Below, piece by piece: positions 11,806-25,638 of a DNA stretch of 64,000 nt. Origin of the DNA: Anarhynchus alexandrinus (lineage: Eukaryota > Chordata > Aves > Charadriiformes > Charadriidae). A program made the translations under genes and the position numbers. The stretch's first letter is position 1, and every line of letters starts with the position of its first letter. A model generated the notes under the pieces. The model did no database searches and had not been told where the DNA came from. It was given only the letters and a program-made list of their open reading frames with translations. The stretch spans positions 4,072,797-4,136,796 of the forward strand of contig VUYV01000074.1 in assembly GCA_008711295.1 (NCBI GenBank), written 5' to 3'.

Positions 11806-14800
11806 GCTCCTGTTTAATTGATGGGACAGGTCCAGACAGGCAGACGCATGCACACTGGGATGTCCATATTCAGCACCTTCCTTTCTAATATGGGAAGAAG
11901 CCATACGGCAACACTGTTAAAATGGTCTGTTCGAACTTTACAGGTGTGAGAATAAGCAGAGGAAAAGCCAGAGTCTCCATTTACCTTGAGACAAGGCAGA
12001 CCCACTCGGGGAAAGCATTCTTGCTGAAAGTGGTTTTGCTCAAACCCCTGGTCCAGTATCACAGGTCTCTACTGATGATAGCCTGCCTCTCCCACCGTAA
12101 GTGAAGTGAAATAACCCCAGAGTTAAAGAGCACAGACCTTCCAGAAGAGGAAAATTATCAAATACAAGATGGTTTTAAGCTTCTGGCTACTCTGGTCCAG
12201 AGCTTTGCTTCTAGCTGCCATCACTGCAAACACTGCTATGAACAGTGGTTTTAAACACCATGTTGAGGAGTGGGGTTACCCTGCTGCAGTCACGCACAAG
12301 CTCTGGAAAACTCCGCCACAGCATACTGTAAAATTTTGCAGCCTTTTTTGATATGCTGTTCCCAAACATTTCCCACCAGCCTAGTGTTGGATGACTATTT
12401 TGCATCACGTCCAGCTTTAGGATAAAGAAAGCAAACCACACTAAATAGTACTCCTGTTGCTGAAAAGGAAAGCCCTGTGCTAGGCTACTGCAAGCAAGAT
12501 GGAGCAGTGGGAACTGCATAGGTCTGAGAGTGGGGAGCCCTGGGTGGCTCTCTGCTTCCCCTGCAAACACATGCAACACAGAAGAAGGCATCTCCCTCTC
12601 CTTGGCAAAGAAGCCAACTCCTGCCCACCTGCCACAGCTGCCTTTGCAAGTAGCTGAAAAGGGCTTTAAGACTATTAAGTGGTTTGAGAAACATTAGATT
12701 CTGTTTTAGTGCTCTCCAGGCAAAGGTGACAGACAACAGCCTCAGCCAGAAGAGTGCACATCTCATGTCATACTCAAGGAAGCAGCCTGCACTGTACACT
12801 GAGTCACAGGACTTTACAGCTATGTTTTGCCAGTCACAAGGAAAATCTACACAGAGGCTCCCAGCAGCAAGAGACAAAGCTACATTGAGTGACAACACTG
12901 AACAGTTCAGTATTTATTAGACATGTACAAAAGTAAAATAGCTCGCTGTAAGCAGCTCAGTGCTGAAACACTGAATTTCAGTTTTCTTGCTGCTTCAAAG
13001 ATGCTTCAATCGGGGAGGAACAAAGCCAAGAGCAGAACCACTCAATCACTGTGTCCCAGCAGAGTGTCTGCACCCAGACACCGATACAAACATCTCTCTC
13101 TCACATCACAGTCGTACCAGGTCTGCCTGGCTGTGCTCTTTAGAGCCAGACAGATGCCTGGACATCAGCCAGCATACAGGTCTCTCACCAAACTACTGCT
13201 TCCTTGTCCTGTGAACAGCCCTGTAACTTGTTGTCATCCTTCTCAGAAACCAAAGGTTGCTGGCAGGGGAAATGCCTCCCTAAGAACTCAGAAATTTTGC
13301 ACAGATCTTGGAATGAGGACAACAGTGATTTAACATCTACCATTAAAAGCAGTTTAAAATTTAATGGTCAGAGCATAATAAATCCTATCCAGACATTTTC
13401 AGCTTGCAAGCCAAGGCCATCAGCAGGGCAGAAATAGATTTGCTGCAAGGCAACCAGGAACGATTTTAGGTGTATTTTGTAGAGAACACAAACCCTGGAT
13501 TGTCTCAAACCACAGCTTTGTCCAGCACCTAGAGGAGAAGACACAGGGTCAGGAAAGAAGGTACTCAAGCAACCACTATTTGCCAGTTAAAATAGATGGG
13601 ACCAAGAAACGAGGAGTAAGGCAGAACAATGCTGAATGGTAGTGCAAAACTGGAGCATTATCCTCCTTGGTGCAGAACAGAATAGCAACAACCCTAAAAT
13701 AACCTTACGTTTTCCTCCAGAATCGCACTGGGTTCTCATTTGGGTCTACGTTGCTTCTTATACTGCACTTAGCCTCTCAAATAGCTGAATCACTGCCTAG
13801 TTATCAAGTGTGGCACTGAGCACCTGCATGTGTAGGAACTCCGTGCTAACAGAGTTTGGATGGGACTCCAAGATGCACTGTTGGGATCTTTCAGAGATGC
13901 TGGTCACATAGTTGTTCTGCCATGTTGAGGACACAAATTGCTTTGCCTTCCTTTGTCAGCAGGCTTTCAAAGCAAATAGGTCCTTTTACTATCCACCAGA
14001 AGCAGAGACAGGGACTGACTAAAGAGCGCATTCCTTCACCCCTTGTTACTATACCTGCTACAAATCAAACCCACACACTCAAGCTGCCTTGCTGCGCGAG
14101 ACACACACAGGAAAGACACACAGGACACAGAGCTGTGGATGAAGCCAAGCTTAGTTCCCATCTTCCTCCCACATGGGTCAACAGCAGACCTCCCATGTCC
14201 TCCAACAGGAACAATTCAAGTAGCTGGAGGCTGAAGATGGGGTTGCTTCAGAATGGAGGGGACATCAAAAGTGAGAGGTTTGCATCAGTGATAACAGCTC
14301 CATCCTCCCACAGACGTTCTCCTCTTACCTGCTTAGATCAATTGCCCCTGTAATTTGGGGCACCACTAACTACAGCCTCTTCGATATCCCAGTCACTAAA
14401 GTTTTAATGCTTTAAAAACAAAGGGATTGGGAGAAGGGATGGTGAAGGGAGAGGGGAGAAGCTGTGCTGTGCCAGGGAAGGGAAGAGGCCTCTCTCCAGC
14501 TCTCTGATATTGGCTCCTGCTGTTCTAATAGAACCTTATCCGGGAAAATAAATCTTTAGGTAAAGAATGCTGCAAACAACCACAATGGGGCTTTATCGTG
14601 GCAATACCAACCCCACTACAGCCTCTAAAGCTCTTGGTTGAACAGAGGGTGAGCAGCAGCAACCCCACACCGTGCTGAAGTCTGCATTCCTAAAATTCCC
14701 CAGCGCATGCAGGCATGCTCAGAGAAGGCAGCTTAGTGGCTCAGGGGTTATTAGCTGAGAGTTCAGGTTCAGATGTGCCATGGGATGGAGGTCAGGGAAT

Positions 14801-15030
14801 GGATATGGCTCCTTGTCTCTCCTGGGCTTTTATTTAAAAATCTTCAAGCATTCTCAGCGTAGCACCCGCAGTGTCCTCTCTCCACCCACTATTGCAAAAA
14901 GCAGTTTGTGCTTGTGTTCCTCCAGTCGTTACAGCCTGAATAAGTGCTGTAAGGTCTCCGGGGCCCCAGTGCAGGAGATCCACACTGCAGCAGCCTCCTG
15001 GGAGGTCTCAGGAAAACAGCAGCGAGCAGC

Positions 15031-15031
15031 N
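15031..15031. other. Single-N assembly gap
   Basis: A lone N follows AGCAGCGAGCAGC, a short CAG-like run. As at 5106 and 28263 it probably marks an unsized gap. Confidence 0.7.
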
Positions 15032-15699
15032 GGATAGTGTTAATGCAGCAGGAATCAACAAGCCTGCTTGTTTCTTATTCCAAAGCGAAGACAAAGGTGG
15101 GGTTTGTTCAGCTAGGCAGTACAGCCAAGCCTTGCAAGGAAGGCAGGAAAAAATGTGGGTATTTTTGATTTTGGTTTGGACCGAGTCCCTTGAAACAGGA
15201 TGGGCATAGGAGTATTTTAAAAAGAAAAGTAAAAAATTGGAAATACAGAAGAAAAATACCTGTCCAGTAACACTGCTTCTCTGGAGACAAAGGGGACTGG
15301 GAGGAGGGGACAAAACAGGGAAAAAAATGCAATGCTTCAAGCTTATTTTTATCCGAACTTCAGAACAGTAAGGAGTCACTAAACCTTTCTGAGTTTTAGA
15401 GCAGAAGATAAATGGAAACAAACATTTGATTTTGGGGTATATTTTAGAAAAAATATGGCACACTAACACTAAAAATGAAGAGTTGAAATGTAGCAGGGAA
15501 GTCTGGACATAAAACAACAAAATATAAGAGCGAAAGAAGGTCCCTAAATTCCCTACACTTCCAGCATAGGAACACATATAGCAATTGGAGAAAATGAAAT
15601 GTGAAGGTAGAGATCCTATTATTTGGTAGAAGTTTTCTGACAAATCAGTTTGCTAGTCAAATCACATAATCCTTTTTTTTTAAGCTATTCATTTGCAGT

Positions 15700-16190
15700 G
15701 TTTAATAGGAACATTTTCAGCCTTGGACTCTGAGCTGTATTTGGTAGCTACAGTGCTAATAATAAACTGTTAAAATATCTTGCTCCTTCAGCTGACCAAC
15801 TCCCTTAAAATGTCTTGTGGCAGAAGCCAATGTGCTGTTTGATCAGGAAATTAGTTGTCTTGGAGACATCTTCACATACAACAGCAGCTCAGTCAGTCAC
15901 TTTGAGTGACGCCACCTTGCAATCTGCACATTAACTTCAAACAGAAAATGAGGATATCAAAGCCACTGAAAAAGAAATCATCACCTGCAAGAAACATGCT
16001 GTTCTTCTCCCATGCACTGTTAGCTGAAGGAAAAGCTGTAGCAAGATGAGAGTTTTGATCTCCAAATGCGCTGCTACCTCCCTGCGTAATTAGGTCACTA
16101 AGAGGCTAATGGTGTTCCTGTTCATACAACCATTTATATGAAAATTATAATCTGAGCTGTTCTTTCAGAATCAGTTTCAGGTCAAACCTG
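15700..16190. promoter_or_regulatory. Possible conserved noncoding element in intron 1
   Basis: Non-repetitive sequence rich in transcription-factor-like words: TAATAATAAA, a TGACGCCA CRE-like site at 15908, GCGTAATTAGG at 16084, and CCATTTATATGAAAATTATAA near 16130-16150. This resembles enhancer sequence in texture only. Cross-species alignment would decide. Confidence 0.22.
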
Positions 16191-16351
16191 CAGGCATCAC
16201 TTCTAAAAAAGGAAGTTACCAAGAGGTTAGACAAAGAGGCAATCCAGAAGTGCCACCACCTAGTTATAACCTCATGGTTTAGAAAGAGGGTTATAACTGC
16301 AAAGCATGCAGGCAGTCCTATAGCACCAGGTATCAGTTTACAAAGACTGAT

Positions 16352-16392
16352 AGTAAATCAGTAAATCAGTAAGTTACAAAATAGTAACTTAC
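16352..16392. repeat. 8-bp tandem repeat plus 9-bp inverted repeat
   Basis: AGTAAATC occurs twice in tandem, followed by GTAAGTTAC (16369-16377), a 6-nt spacer, and its exact reverse complement GTAACTTAC (16384-16392). It is a small hairpin-forming site with no assigned function. Confidence 0.55.
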
Positions 16393-17295
16393 AAGGTAGA
16401 CCATTCAACCCAAGCTATGTGACCTGATCAAAAAAGATGCTTATCTTCTAGTCACCCTAATGGAATTCTAAAATGCTCGCAAATAAAAAGTAGAACCAAT
16501 CCTGGCTAGCTCAAAGATACAGACAGAGATGCATCAAACTCCCTCTCACCAGCTCTACACACACGCACAAAATGCCAAGGCAGAAAGTGAGTCAAATGCC
16601 AGACAAAATAGTTTCATGCCAATGCATGTATTACTCCACGTTTGGGATTCAGGATTATGAACAATAGGACATAATGTCTTTAATTGCCTTCAAAACACAT
16701 CTCTTACCTGGCAATAGGCCTTCTGTTGCACTTTCTCCTGCGCTGAAAGGCAGATTGATGCTCTAGCAGGTGCTGGATTTAGTGAAACATGGACCAAAGC
16801 ATCCTCAATTCTCTTTAGCACATGGTCTGATGATCCAGCATAGTCAGAACTGACAGATGTTTATTCCCCTCTTGAGCCTTGAGGTCCACTGGAGATGGTG
16901 TTCCCCCAAGGCCTTATGCAAGCACAGAAAGATGCGCTTAACACATCAACATCTTTGCTAACTCAACAGCTTCTGAAACCACAAATCTGTTAACTGTGGT
17001 TTGCGTATTTGCAGCACAGAACATACAGGCAAGTCTCCTGCATAATTTTCTTAATAGTACCACATATGACTTGGGAGTAGTTCAATTTCTGTGAAAACAG
17101 GAGTACATGCAAAGGCTTAAAAACCTTGGGAAGAAAGAGACTGTCTCTGTATAGAACATTCCTGCCAACGGCTCCAGTTAAGGGGAAAAAGAAAAGCCTT
17201 GTCCCAGCTGTAATGAAAGGCTCCCCTGGGCAGCAAGAAGAGTAGCTTTGCTCACAGAATATTTGCATCTCAGCTGAATTAGTTAATGTGTGTTG

Positions 17296-17420
17296 AACAC
17301 TCTGAAAATTGTGAAGTGGTTTATAAACACTAAGGATTGTTATTTATTATTGTCTTAGTGCGCAACAGTGGAAACTAGTGCCATTTACAGATGCAAATTA
17401 AGAACAACAGGAGGTCCATC
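17296..17420. mobile_element. MIR/CORE-SINE-like ancient fragment
   Basis: The order TTTATAAACACTAAGG, then TTATTTATTATTG, then CCATTTACAGATGCAAATTAAG resembles the core of MIR-type SINEs (small-gap version of TTTAYAAAYATTA ... CCATTTTACAGATGRGGAAACTGAG). It is very diverged. A masker run is needed to confirm the family. Confidence 0.35.
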
Positions 17421-19994
17421 AACATGCTGTGGGTCTGGGGACTTTGTTCATTTGTCTCCCCCACTCCTGTTTCCCTCAGACAGAAATCTCTTCCACAGGA
17501 CTCCTATAATCCTTGCTGAGCAGGGCTGGCCTTGGCCCAGTGAAGCATGTCACAGTGGAACAGTTCTGCCAGGAAGGGATGAGACCTCCACCTGCAAACA
17601 TAGGTTATTCACTTCTCAACTTCTCTCCTACACTCCAAAGCACTGTCATCGCTGCCCTTGAACAGCAAATATTTTCCACCTAAATTATTTGTTCGGGGCA
17701 AAGTAAGACAGAAAATAGAATAAAAAAACCCATATACCCATTTCGTGGTAAAGAAAGGGTTAGTTAAAACGAGTTGAGAACTCAGAGTGACATACACTAG
17801 CACAACAGAGTGATTCATATACACAAGCAATGTCTTACAAGACTGGTCTCAGCATAAGAGCAGATTTTCAGACACCAATTTCTTTACCTGCATTGTTAAG
17901 AAGCAGCTTAGATAAGAAGATGATTCTAAACATCCTATCTGCAGCTTGGGTAAAGATGCAAGAGGGGTTGCCCAGTTTTTAAAGTAACCCAGGAGTTCGC
18001 TATGTTTCCAGAAACAGAATCTAGGTTTAAGAAGACCAAAATCACTTTTTTTTAACTTTGATTTTCCAGACCAACTTGTAACTTAACTCTGCATCTCTGA
18101 CAATGTGCAAATAGTTTTGCTAAGTGCTTACAAAGGACATATGAATCCCTCTCCAAGGTAATTAAAATAACTGCACAGACACAGTCATTCTTTGATATCA
18201 CAAGCCTGTGTCAAAGTGGTTATTTCCAGTATCACAATGCTGCCTCAACAGCATGCTTTGCACATTCACAAAATTCACAGGATATTGGGAAAAATTTGGG
18301 GTACAGGGTCAAGCTTTTACAGACAACTTAGCACATAAAACAAGCCTCTGACAGATGCTGAGTCAAATTGCAATAGCTCCTTTTTCTCAATTCTGCACTT
18401 AGATGTGCATTACAGCTTCACTGGAAAAAAAACCCAGGCATTTAATTCAGAAGGTGCAGCTTGCTCAGAGATATGCTGCACTTGCAGAAAGACTTGCATT
18501 CCTCTTATTTTCCTCAAGTTACTGATTGCTTAGTACACAGTTGCCCTACTGTCTATGAAATACGGACATTTCAGCAACTCGAGCTTTGAGGGCCTAATAT
18601 CAAGGGGCCAATATACCTGATCTGTCATTCAGCACACTGTATGCAACTTTCAAAAGGCAAATTTCAGAGACAGAAGGCAACAGAGCCCCTGAAGTGTTGT
18701 TACAGTGACATTCCCTCCTCTATTTGCAGAGCTGCAAATTGTTTTACAAATACCATTCAACCAAAAGATTAAAATAAACAGCAATTCACTGTCCACTGGA
18801 ACAGAAGCAAGCTCTGCTGGTTGTATCACATGGAATAACTACTGGAGAGTAGCTGTACAGCTATCCCTGTGTACAGATCTGCATCCATACCCAGGCTTCA
18901 GAATCATATATAACAAAGAGCAGTGGGTTTCGGCACCACTGAATCAATATAACCACACCACTCTTAATGCTGGCAAGGAAGAATTGTATTTAGAAGATTA
19001 GGGTATTTCCCCCCTCCTCCCAGGACAAGCCTTATTTCATTTGAATGCAGTCAGTTAGCTCCTTTGTTTGCACTCAGCTCCAGATTCCTCAGTGCACCAG
19101 GCAATGCTGTACAATCACATTCAAGAGTGGCAATGTACAAAAAAAGTTTACAGAAATTGGTCACAAAGTACCTACAAGAGCTTGCAAGCTCCTGCAAAAT
19201 GCCCTCTAGAACAGGTTCCTGTCACACTGAGCTAGGGACAGAGATTAGAGTTATCAGCTTTGACACTCAGCAGGAATGTGTCACAAAGGATTAAATCATT
19301 ATATCATGAAGTGTCAGCAAATGCAGCTTTCCTGCTGTTCTACCACTAAGTAATACATTAATTAGTGAGGTACAAAACAAACATGAAATATCTCCAAGCA
19401 TCTGCCTGTGGATGAGGCCCAGCCAGAGCTATTAGCACAGGATTCATTTCCAAGAGGAGTGACCAAAAGCATCACCAGCTCTTCAAGAGATCCATTAAAA
19501 TGCAAAGAGTAGAAGTGCTGAAGGGAAAAGCACAGAAGCTAATTGCATTGTTTGTCTTAGCATTTTTAATAGCTGTTTAATACAACCCCATCCTCACAAC
19601 CTCAGCACCTGATTTTCTAAACAAGGTCATATATGCACCACTGAATAAGAACATCCTTCCTCGAGAGGTGCGGAGCAGCATCAGAAGTTCCTACGAACAG
19701 GACAGATGACATAAGACATTTTAGAACAGAAAAAGCCCATTGCCTAACAGACTATGCAGTAAAGCAAGAACCAACTTTGTTATTTCTAGATGCAACTGCA
19801 AGTGTTCTCTAGCTGCTCAGCAGTTCTGGACCAAATCTTTTATGAACTCTCACTCCACCAGTGGGTGGAAGAAATTCCACATGGTCTGACTGCAGGCCAC
19901 AGTACAGAAGATCAAAGCGGACCAACAACATCCCACACATAAACCTCTACTTTTCATCTAAATTGTGATATTAGAAAGCTGTCATTGGACACAC

Positions 19995-20011
19995 AAAAAA
20001 AAAAAAAAAAA
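19995..20011. repeat. A17 homopolymer
   Basis: Seventeen A in a row. No retrocopy with matching orientation was recognised upstream. Confidence 0.7.
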
Positions 20012-20194
20012 GTTTCTCTGCCATCCCAGCAGGATTTCTAGCTTTGGTCATGTCTTGTATTTCTCCCTTGCTTTCTGTCCCAAACTGCTGCCTTCTACCA
20101 CTCGGCATTGCCTGACTCTGCCAAATTACATAGGCATGCAGACTGTGCCCAGGATGCATTCTTTAAACTAATTTATCCCAATTTTGCTTTGGGA

Positions 20195-20290
20195 TCCCTT
20201 CAGTATAAGACAAAATTACTTGCTAGAACTGCCTAACTGGGTCAGGTTGTAATCCGTCTCTCAGAGGCTGAACTGTACTTGATCTCGACA
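20195..20290. mobile_element. Possible relic of an ancient amniote CR1/SINE
   Basis: The phrase GAACTGCCTAACTGGGTCAGG at about 20227-20247 followed by CTCAGAGGCTGAACTGTACTTGAT resembles the 'ACTGGGTCAGACCAAAGGTCCATC' segment found in old sauropsid repeats. The match is short and from memory. Confidence 0.2.
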
Positions 20291-20779
20291 CCACTACATC
20301 AACACCCAATGACAAAGCAACTGTTTGCCTTCACTATTTAAATACTTTCTGAGGCTAGACTCTCAAAAGCAGACTTCCTTTTCCAGCTTCGGTCTCAGAG
20401 GGTTGAATGGTTAAACCATCCTGTCATGAAGAACAGCAACACCAGAATGTTCCCCTATTCAGGTACCACCCCACCTTTCACAGATTGCTGAAGCACAAGA
20501 GACGAGGAAAGCTTCTGGTAGTACCGAGGTCCCAATACCTATCATTATATTCAGAAACTTGCGGAGGTCTGTGTAAATTCGGGGGCAGCTCAGAATGGAA
20601 CATAGGTCTAGGGTGTCCTGACTCAGTGTTTTACCTACAGAGTGATCTTCTTAGGGTGAAATGGATGCCACCCACCTCCTGTTCTACAAGCTGAAGCCAC
20701 CCAGTGCTGTGCAAACTTCTGCCCACAGCCCTAAACATGAGTGGGTGGAAGTAGCTACCACTGCTGTTTCAAAGACACG

Positions 20780-21005
20780 GATATTACAAACCTTAAAGTA
20801 ATTAATCACCCCCACTCAGTGGTATGCAAATTGTACTTTCAACATCAGCATGCTCGTAACAAAATGCATTAACAACCTTCTAATTAAATGCTTTAAATTA
20901 GATTAAAATCATATTGTCTGACAAGTGAAATATAATGCGTTAACAGGATTATTGTAACTTCCTTAGCATCAAGTGTTTATTAAAAGCTCAAACGTCAAAT
21001 ATGTC
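20780..21005. promoter_or_regulatory. Possible conserved noncoding element with octamer and TAATTA-type motifs
   Basis: The block contains AGTAATTAATCA near 20797, a perfect POU octamer ATGCAAAT at 20824-20831, TTCTAATTAAATGC near 20880, ATTAGATTAAAATCATATTGTCTGACA near 20897-20923, and GCGTTAACAGGATTATTG near 20937. The density of homeodomain/POU-like words with no repeats is typical of deeply conserved vertebrate enhancers. This is inference from motif content. Confidence 0.3.
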
Positions 21006-24000
21006 AGGGAGAAGGGAATCCATCTTCCTCAAACTGAATGCTACAGCACATGTTGATTCCCTTACAACCAGAAAGTCACTGAAATGGTGCTTTGAAAGAA
21101 ATGCAGAAAGTTTATCTAATGCAGAAGTACATCATTCAGGGACCTGTCAGGTTGGCTGAAATACTGAGGTGCAGATTAATCCACTCAGTCCAAGACAATT
21201 GCTATTTGCAGTAAAAGGGAATGCAACAGAATGGTAGAAATGAAAGCAAACAGTGGAGTTCTCTTTATTAAAGAGAGCAAAATCTGTAGCAGCATCTGTC
21301 AATTGGAACATCAGCTGCTGCTGAAAGATTTATTTTGAATGTCTCATATGCTGCCTTCCAGTTGCATTAGCAAAAAAAGAAGCCAACCTTCATATTTTTG
21401 TTAGTTAGACAGTAAGACAGGTTTGTGCTAACAGAAGTCATAAACCTTCACTGGATATAAACCCCATAGTTAGTATGGAGAACCTATGAAGTACGGTTGC
21501 AAGTTCCAATAAAGCTACAGTTCAGTCTCCTGAACTCAGATCATACTCCCAGTGATCAGAACAAGACTCGAGCAAATAACTTGAGACATCTACCTAAAGT
21601 TCATTTTTCAGCTCTCACCCTTGTTCCCATGCTGTCACATTCCTATTTTCTCAGTAAGGGATGTTCTGTGAGTACAACATCCAAAGCTGCCTTCTGCTTT
21701 AGCTCCCATGATAGGTCCCCTGCTTTTCTGAGGAAAAAAGCAGACACCCTTCTTTGCTTCCCCAGAACTCCATCTACTCTACTGCTTCTTTCATACCCTG
21801 AAGACAGGCAAATTAAAGAAAGTCTAAATGTAATATAGTATGTTGTGCAGATGAATGGATTGTTACTCTCAGGGAATTTTATCTCCTTGTTCAGATGATA
21901 CCTGGGAAAGCTACCGATGAGCAGAATTAATGTTTCTCTTTTAGGCTATGGAACTTAACCCATCCCAGCTGTAAGTTGCTAAAGGAAAACCTGCCGCAGG
22001 AGGTATGTTACCCTACATAATGTATTCAACTCTTAAGCCTCTCTCTTCATAGGAAATGAGCTATAGCTCTTGCTTCTCAAGTTAGTTTCATACACTAGCA
22101 TCACCCAGCCATAGGTAATGGACTTAATGGCTGGTCATTTTTCTTAGACTCAAAGAGAGTTCATAGGTCTATGCGAGAGCCTCTACCTGCAGCTGCCACC
22201 ACAGGGTCTCACACAGACATGCCTGGAGGTGCAGTTGTCATCTCAATCACTGTTCACAGTGTCATGCTGAAGGAGCCTGGCAACTGAAGCCCCCTTGACC
22301 GGAGGCTAGAGCTAATCTCTTGGTCTTAACCACATTTCTTCCTAGCACTTTCTCACCTAACCAATCTTGCGGAGTACAAACTGCTACAGTCTGAACCGGA
22401 CAGAGAAAGGAACACAGGGAAGGGTTTCAAAGATGTGCCTGGGAAAACCATCTTTGCAGCTAAAGGACTGGGACATGCACAGGGGCAAGAGTGTACATGT
22501 CAAGGTCCAAAAAAAGATTCAAAAGTTTTAGCTGTACAGCGGATGGTTAAAGCCCACAGGAACTTGGCATTTGTCAAATAAAAATTAAGAAAGACAATCC
22601 AAACTATCCAAAAGACTTGCACAGCTTGGAGATTCCCTTTGAGAAGTTCAGGCAGGACTACGACATCTCGAATCTCCTCTAGACTGGACTTTGCCTATGG
22701 GCTGCTCTGGATCTCCAAGTATCTATCCATCTTATAAATTACCAAAGCTATAATAAAACATGTCCTCCAGCCTTCCTGAGCAATGTTGTATTTGCCTCTA
22801 ATTTAGCTTCACCTACAAAAATAACCAGCTGCCTAAAAGAAAGTCGAACAACTGGTTTCTGACTAGAATTGCTCCAAATGTTTTAGCATTCATGCAAAGT
22901 CATGTGGAAGAAAAAAGGAAAAGTCAGAAACCCAACAACTCACGTATCCTGGTTACCATCCTCCACTATAATTATAAAATTGCCCTTAAAACATAATTGC
23001 ATAATTGGGCTTGGCAAGTATTCACCCAAATCTTTTACAAATATTTCCACAGACTGAAGGAACAGGCGGTGGGCAGTCTGACAAGCCCGCCATGAGAATT
23101 TGTGCCCTTAGGACATGTTCCTAGCTATTACACTAAATACTTTGCATCACAGCCTAATGTTTCAAAACAGTAGTTTAGCAAGTGAAGTACCAGCATCTTA
23201 AAACAAATTGAGAGAAAGATTTTCAAGCTATTTTCCCTGCACACATACATGGAGCAGCAATCCCTTTGAACAAAGAGACAGAGGAGGCTACCGATCCTTT
23301 TTAACTAGTTACACTGAACGAATCCCCAGTTAGATGGAACTGGTTAACTTCTACGAGCTATAATCAAATAGAAGCTACCAATGCCTTGCTAGGTTAGTTT
23401 ACCAGCATAGAACCTTGTCCCTTTAGAAAAAAAAACAAAACAAAGCCCCCACAACCTCAAATGCAAATACAGAAACATGCAGCCTGCAGGGAGAGGAGAC
23501 CCAACAGAAGCCAGAAACAAAATCTGCAATACAGTAAGGTTGTTTTTAACAGCTGTGCATTATGCATTCAGCAGCACAGGGAATGCCAGCAGGGAGTCTT
23601 TATTAACATAGGCCTCAGAGTACAGTGTGCTCCTATCATGATTGGCCTCTCTTGAGAAAAGGCACACACACACAAAAGACTTAACCCTAGAGAGATCACT
23701 CCAATCCTGTTGCTATTTCATCAGCTCGACAGCACAAGAGATACCAGAGAACTTCTGTGATGTATCATAGACAAACTGGTAACACTTCCAACAATGCCTG
23801 AAATCTCATCTACAATAGAAGGTTTCATCAGCAAGTTATGCCAGGTAGGGAAAGGGAGAAAAAATGCTGCACAAACCCACACAACAAAGTCAGACTATCA
23901 ATGTTGTTCTGCTATACAGACCTCAGGTACAGGGAAGAACTGTGAAATGCTCCTCTTGTAGAAGATGCTAATAAAAGCAAGCTGCTGTCAGGACACCTTT

Positions 24001-25124
24001 GTTCTCAGCACAGCAATCTGCACCTCCACTGCACATGTTTTAGGGGTCCATCAGTCCAAGAAACAGCTGTAAGCCTTGCTACAGATGCAGGGGCCCAGCA
24101 GGGTAACTCACTCCATTTGGTAAGCTGGTATTGGCAGCAGAAATCTTTTGCTGATGCCAGCTCTGCCTCCACTATGAGACTTGCCTCTATCACAGACACT
24201 TGCTAGCACTCCCAGCTCAGCACCGGGCAGACACCAGAGAAAAGGGAAACGCTCTCAGAATAGGCTCACCACCTCTCCTGTATCAGATGCTGCTACAAGC
24301 TCTCTAGAGGTCTTGTCAACAGCTTTAAGTCGCAGCTGGCTGCAGATCCTCAAAGTATGGCCTGTCCTGGTGGGCAGCTTCTGCAGAAGTGAGATGCAAC
24401 CACTGAAGCAACAAAAAGATACACTAGAGGCCTGGAAAAAAAACAAACAAGGCCACTTTAGCACCAATTTAAACCAGTCCTTCCCCTGATCTGGGTGGGG
24501 AAGACAGCAATGAGAGAAAGAGAATGGTATGAAATATCCTGAGCATCCCTCTTCTGAGTCTACAGAGAAGAAAAAGTGTCATGATAGGAAAGGGAAACAA
24601 AATACCAACCTGAAGAGCTTGAAAACTGCTGATGCTTGAAAACATTCAGGTGACCGAATGACATTGTGTGCCTGGAGTGGAGGAAACAGCTCTGTATAGT
24701 CTGTATTTATTCATATCTCTCTGCTCTTTTCTCTTGTTAAGAAGTAAAACACAGAGTCAGTATCCCTAATATCATGAGCTGGGTTGAGGCAGCAGTAGCA
24801 CTAGAAATTTCAAGGGGCTGTTTAATATGCAATGTTCTAGTTCCCAAGAGCATAATATATGGCTTTTTTAAGCCTAGCACATCTCTGCATTACAACACTT
24901 TTTTACTTAGGTGCTGAACAGAAAGAGACAGGTAGTGTTTATTAAAGAAGTTCCCTGGAAGTACTTGTACTGCAGGAACAACACTCTCTAGGTCAGGTAC
25001 CTCTAAAAAGTTTTTAATATGAGTGCCATGCACCTCTCATCACAATAGCAGCAAGTGCTTTAAAAATCAAAATATCATTGACTGTAATATCATCACTTGA
25101 TGAAAATACTCCTTTATCACTCTT

Positions 25125-25250
25125 TAAGCACAAAAAATAACCCCAAAACTGAGTCACAGGGAGAGTAAGTGATTAGTTCCTTTCATGACTGGCAGGCTGA
25201 GACTTGGTCTCTCAGTCACTCCCAGTCAGCCTGATGCCCAGAACATAAGA
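25125..25250. mobile_element. MIR/CORE-SINE-like ancient fragment
   Basis: AAACTGAGTCACAGGGAGAGTAAGTGATTAG and the following CATGACTGGCAGGCTGAGACTTGG match the order of the conserved SINE core (AAACTGAGGCACAGAGAGGTTAAGTGACTTG ... AGGTCACACAGC). Divergence is high, consistent with an insertion older than the bird lineage. Confidence 0.42.
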
Positions 25251-25596
25251 CTGTCTTTTCTCCACTCGTTTTCTTGATTAATACAGCCTTTGATTCCTTT
25301 GAAACTCAGTTATACCTGTGTCAAAGAGACAAGGAATGATCAGGCACAGCTCAGTGCGAGTACAGGAAGTTACCCAGCAAAGGCACCAAAAGACACCAGT
25401 TGTTTCAGTGTAGGGTGTTCGCAACACCATATGGTCTGGGTGACTATGAATGGGATGCCCAGGAACTGTCCATGTTCAGAAAATACTCACTTCCCCCACC
25501 AGACAGGTAGGTCATTTGCAGTCCTTTTCTAATGCTTAGGGCACAAGATTCTGGACAAAGGCATGACAAGCAGTACCTCTCCCTAATTTTATCATA

Positions 25597-25638
25597 GATC
25601 TCTTGAGAGATCTCTTGAGATCTCCTGAGATCTCCCAG
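25597..25638. repeat. GATCTCTTGA short tandem repeat
   Basis: Four consecutive 10-12 bp units (GATCTCTTGAGA, GATCTCTTGA, GATCTCCTGA, GATCTCCCAG). Each carries the self-complementary word AGATCT or its close relative, so the tract can fold on itself. Confidence 0.65.

Noticed and set aside
12485..12898. 137-codon minus-strand open frame
   Set aside because: Composition is typical of random translation, it overlaps another minus frame and a plus frame, and it lies inside the MB21D2 intron.
15008..15643. 211-codon minus-strand open frame
   Set aside because: It crosses an N. The Phe/Leu/Ser/Lys-rich translation reflects AT-rich, purine-biased plus-strand DNA, and no domain is recognisable.
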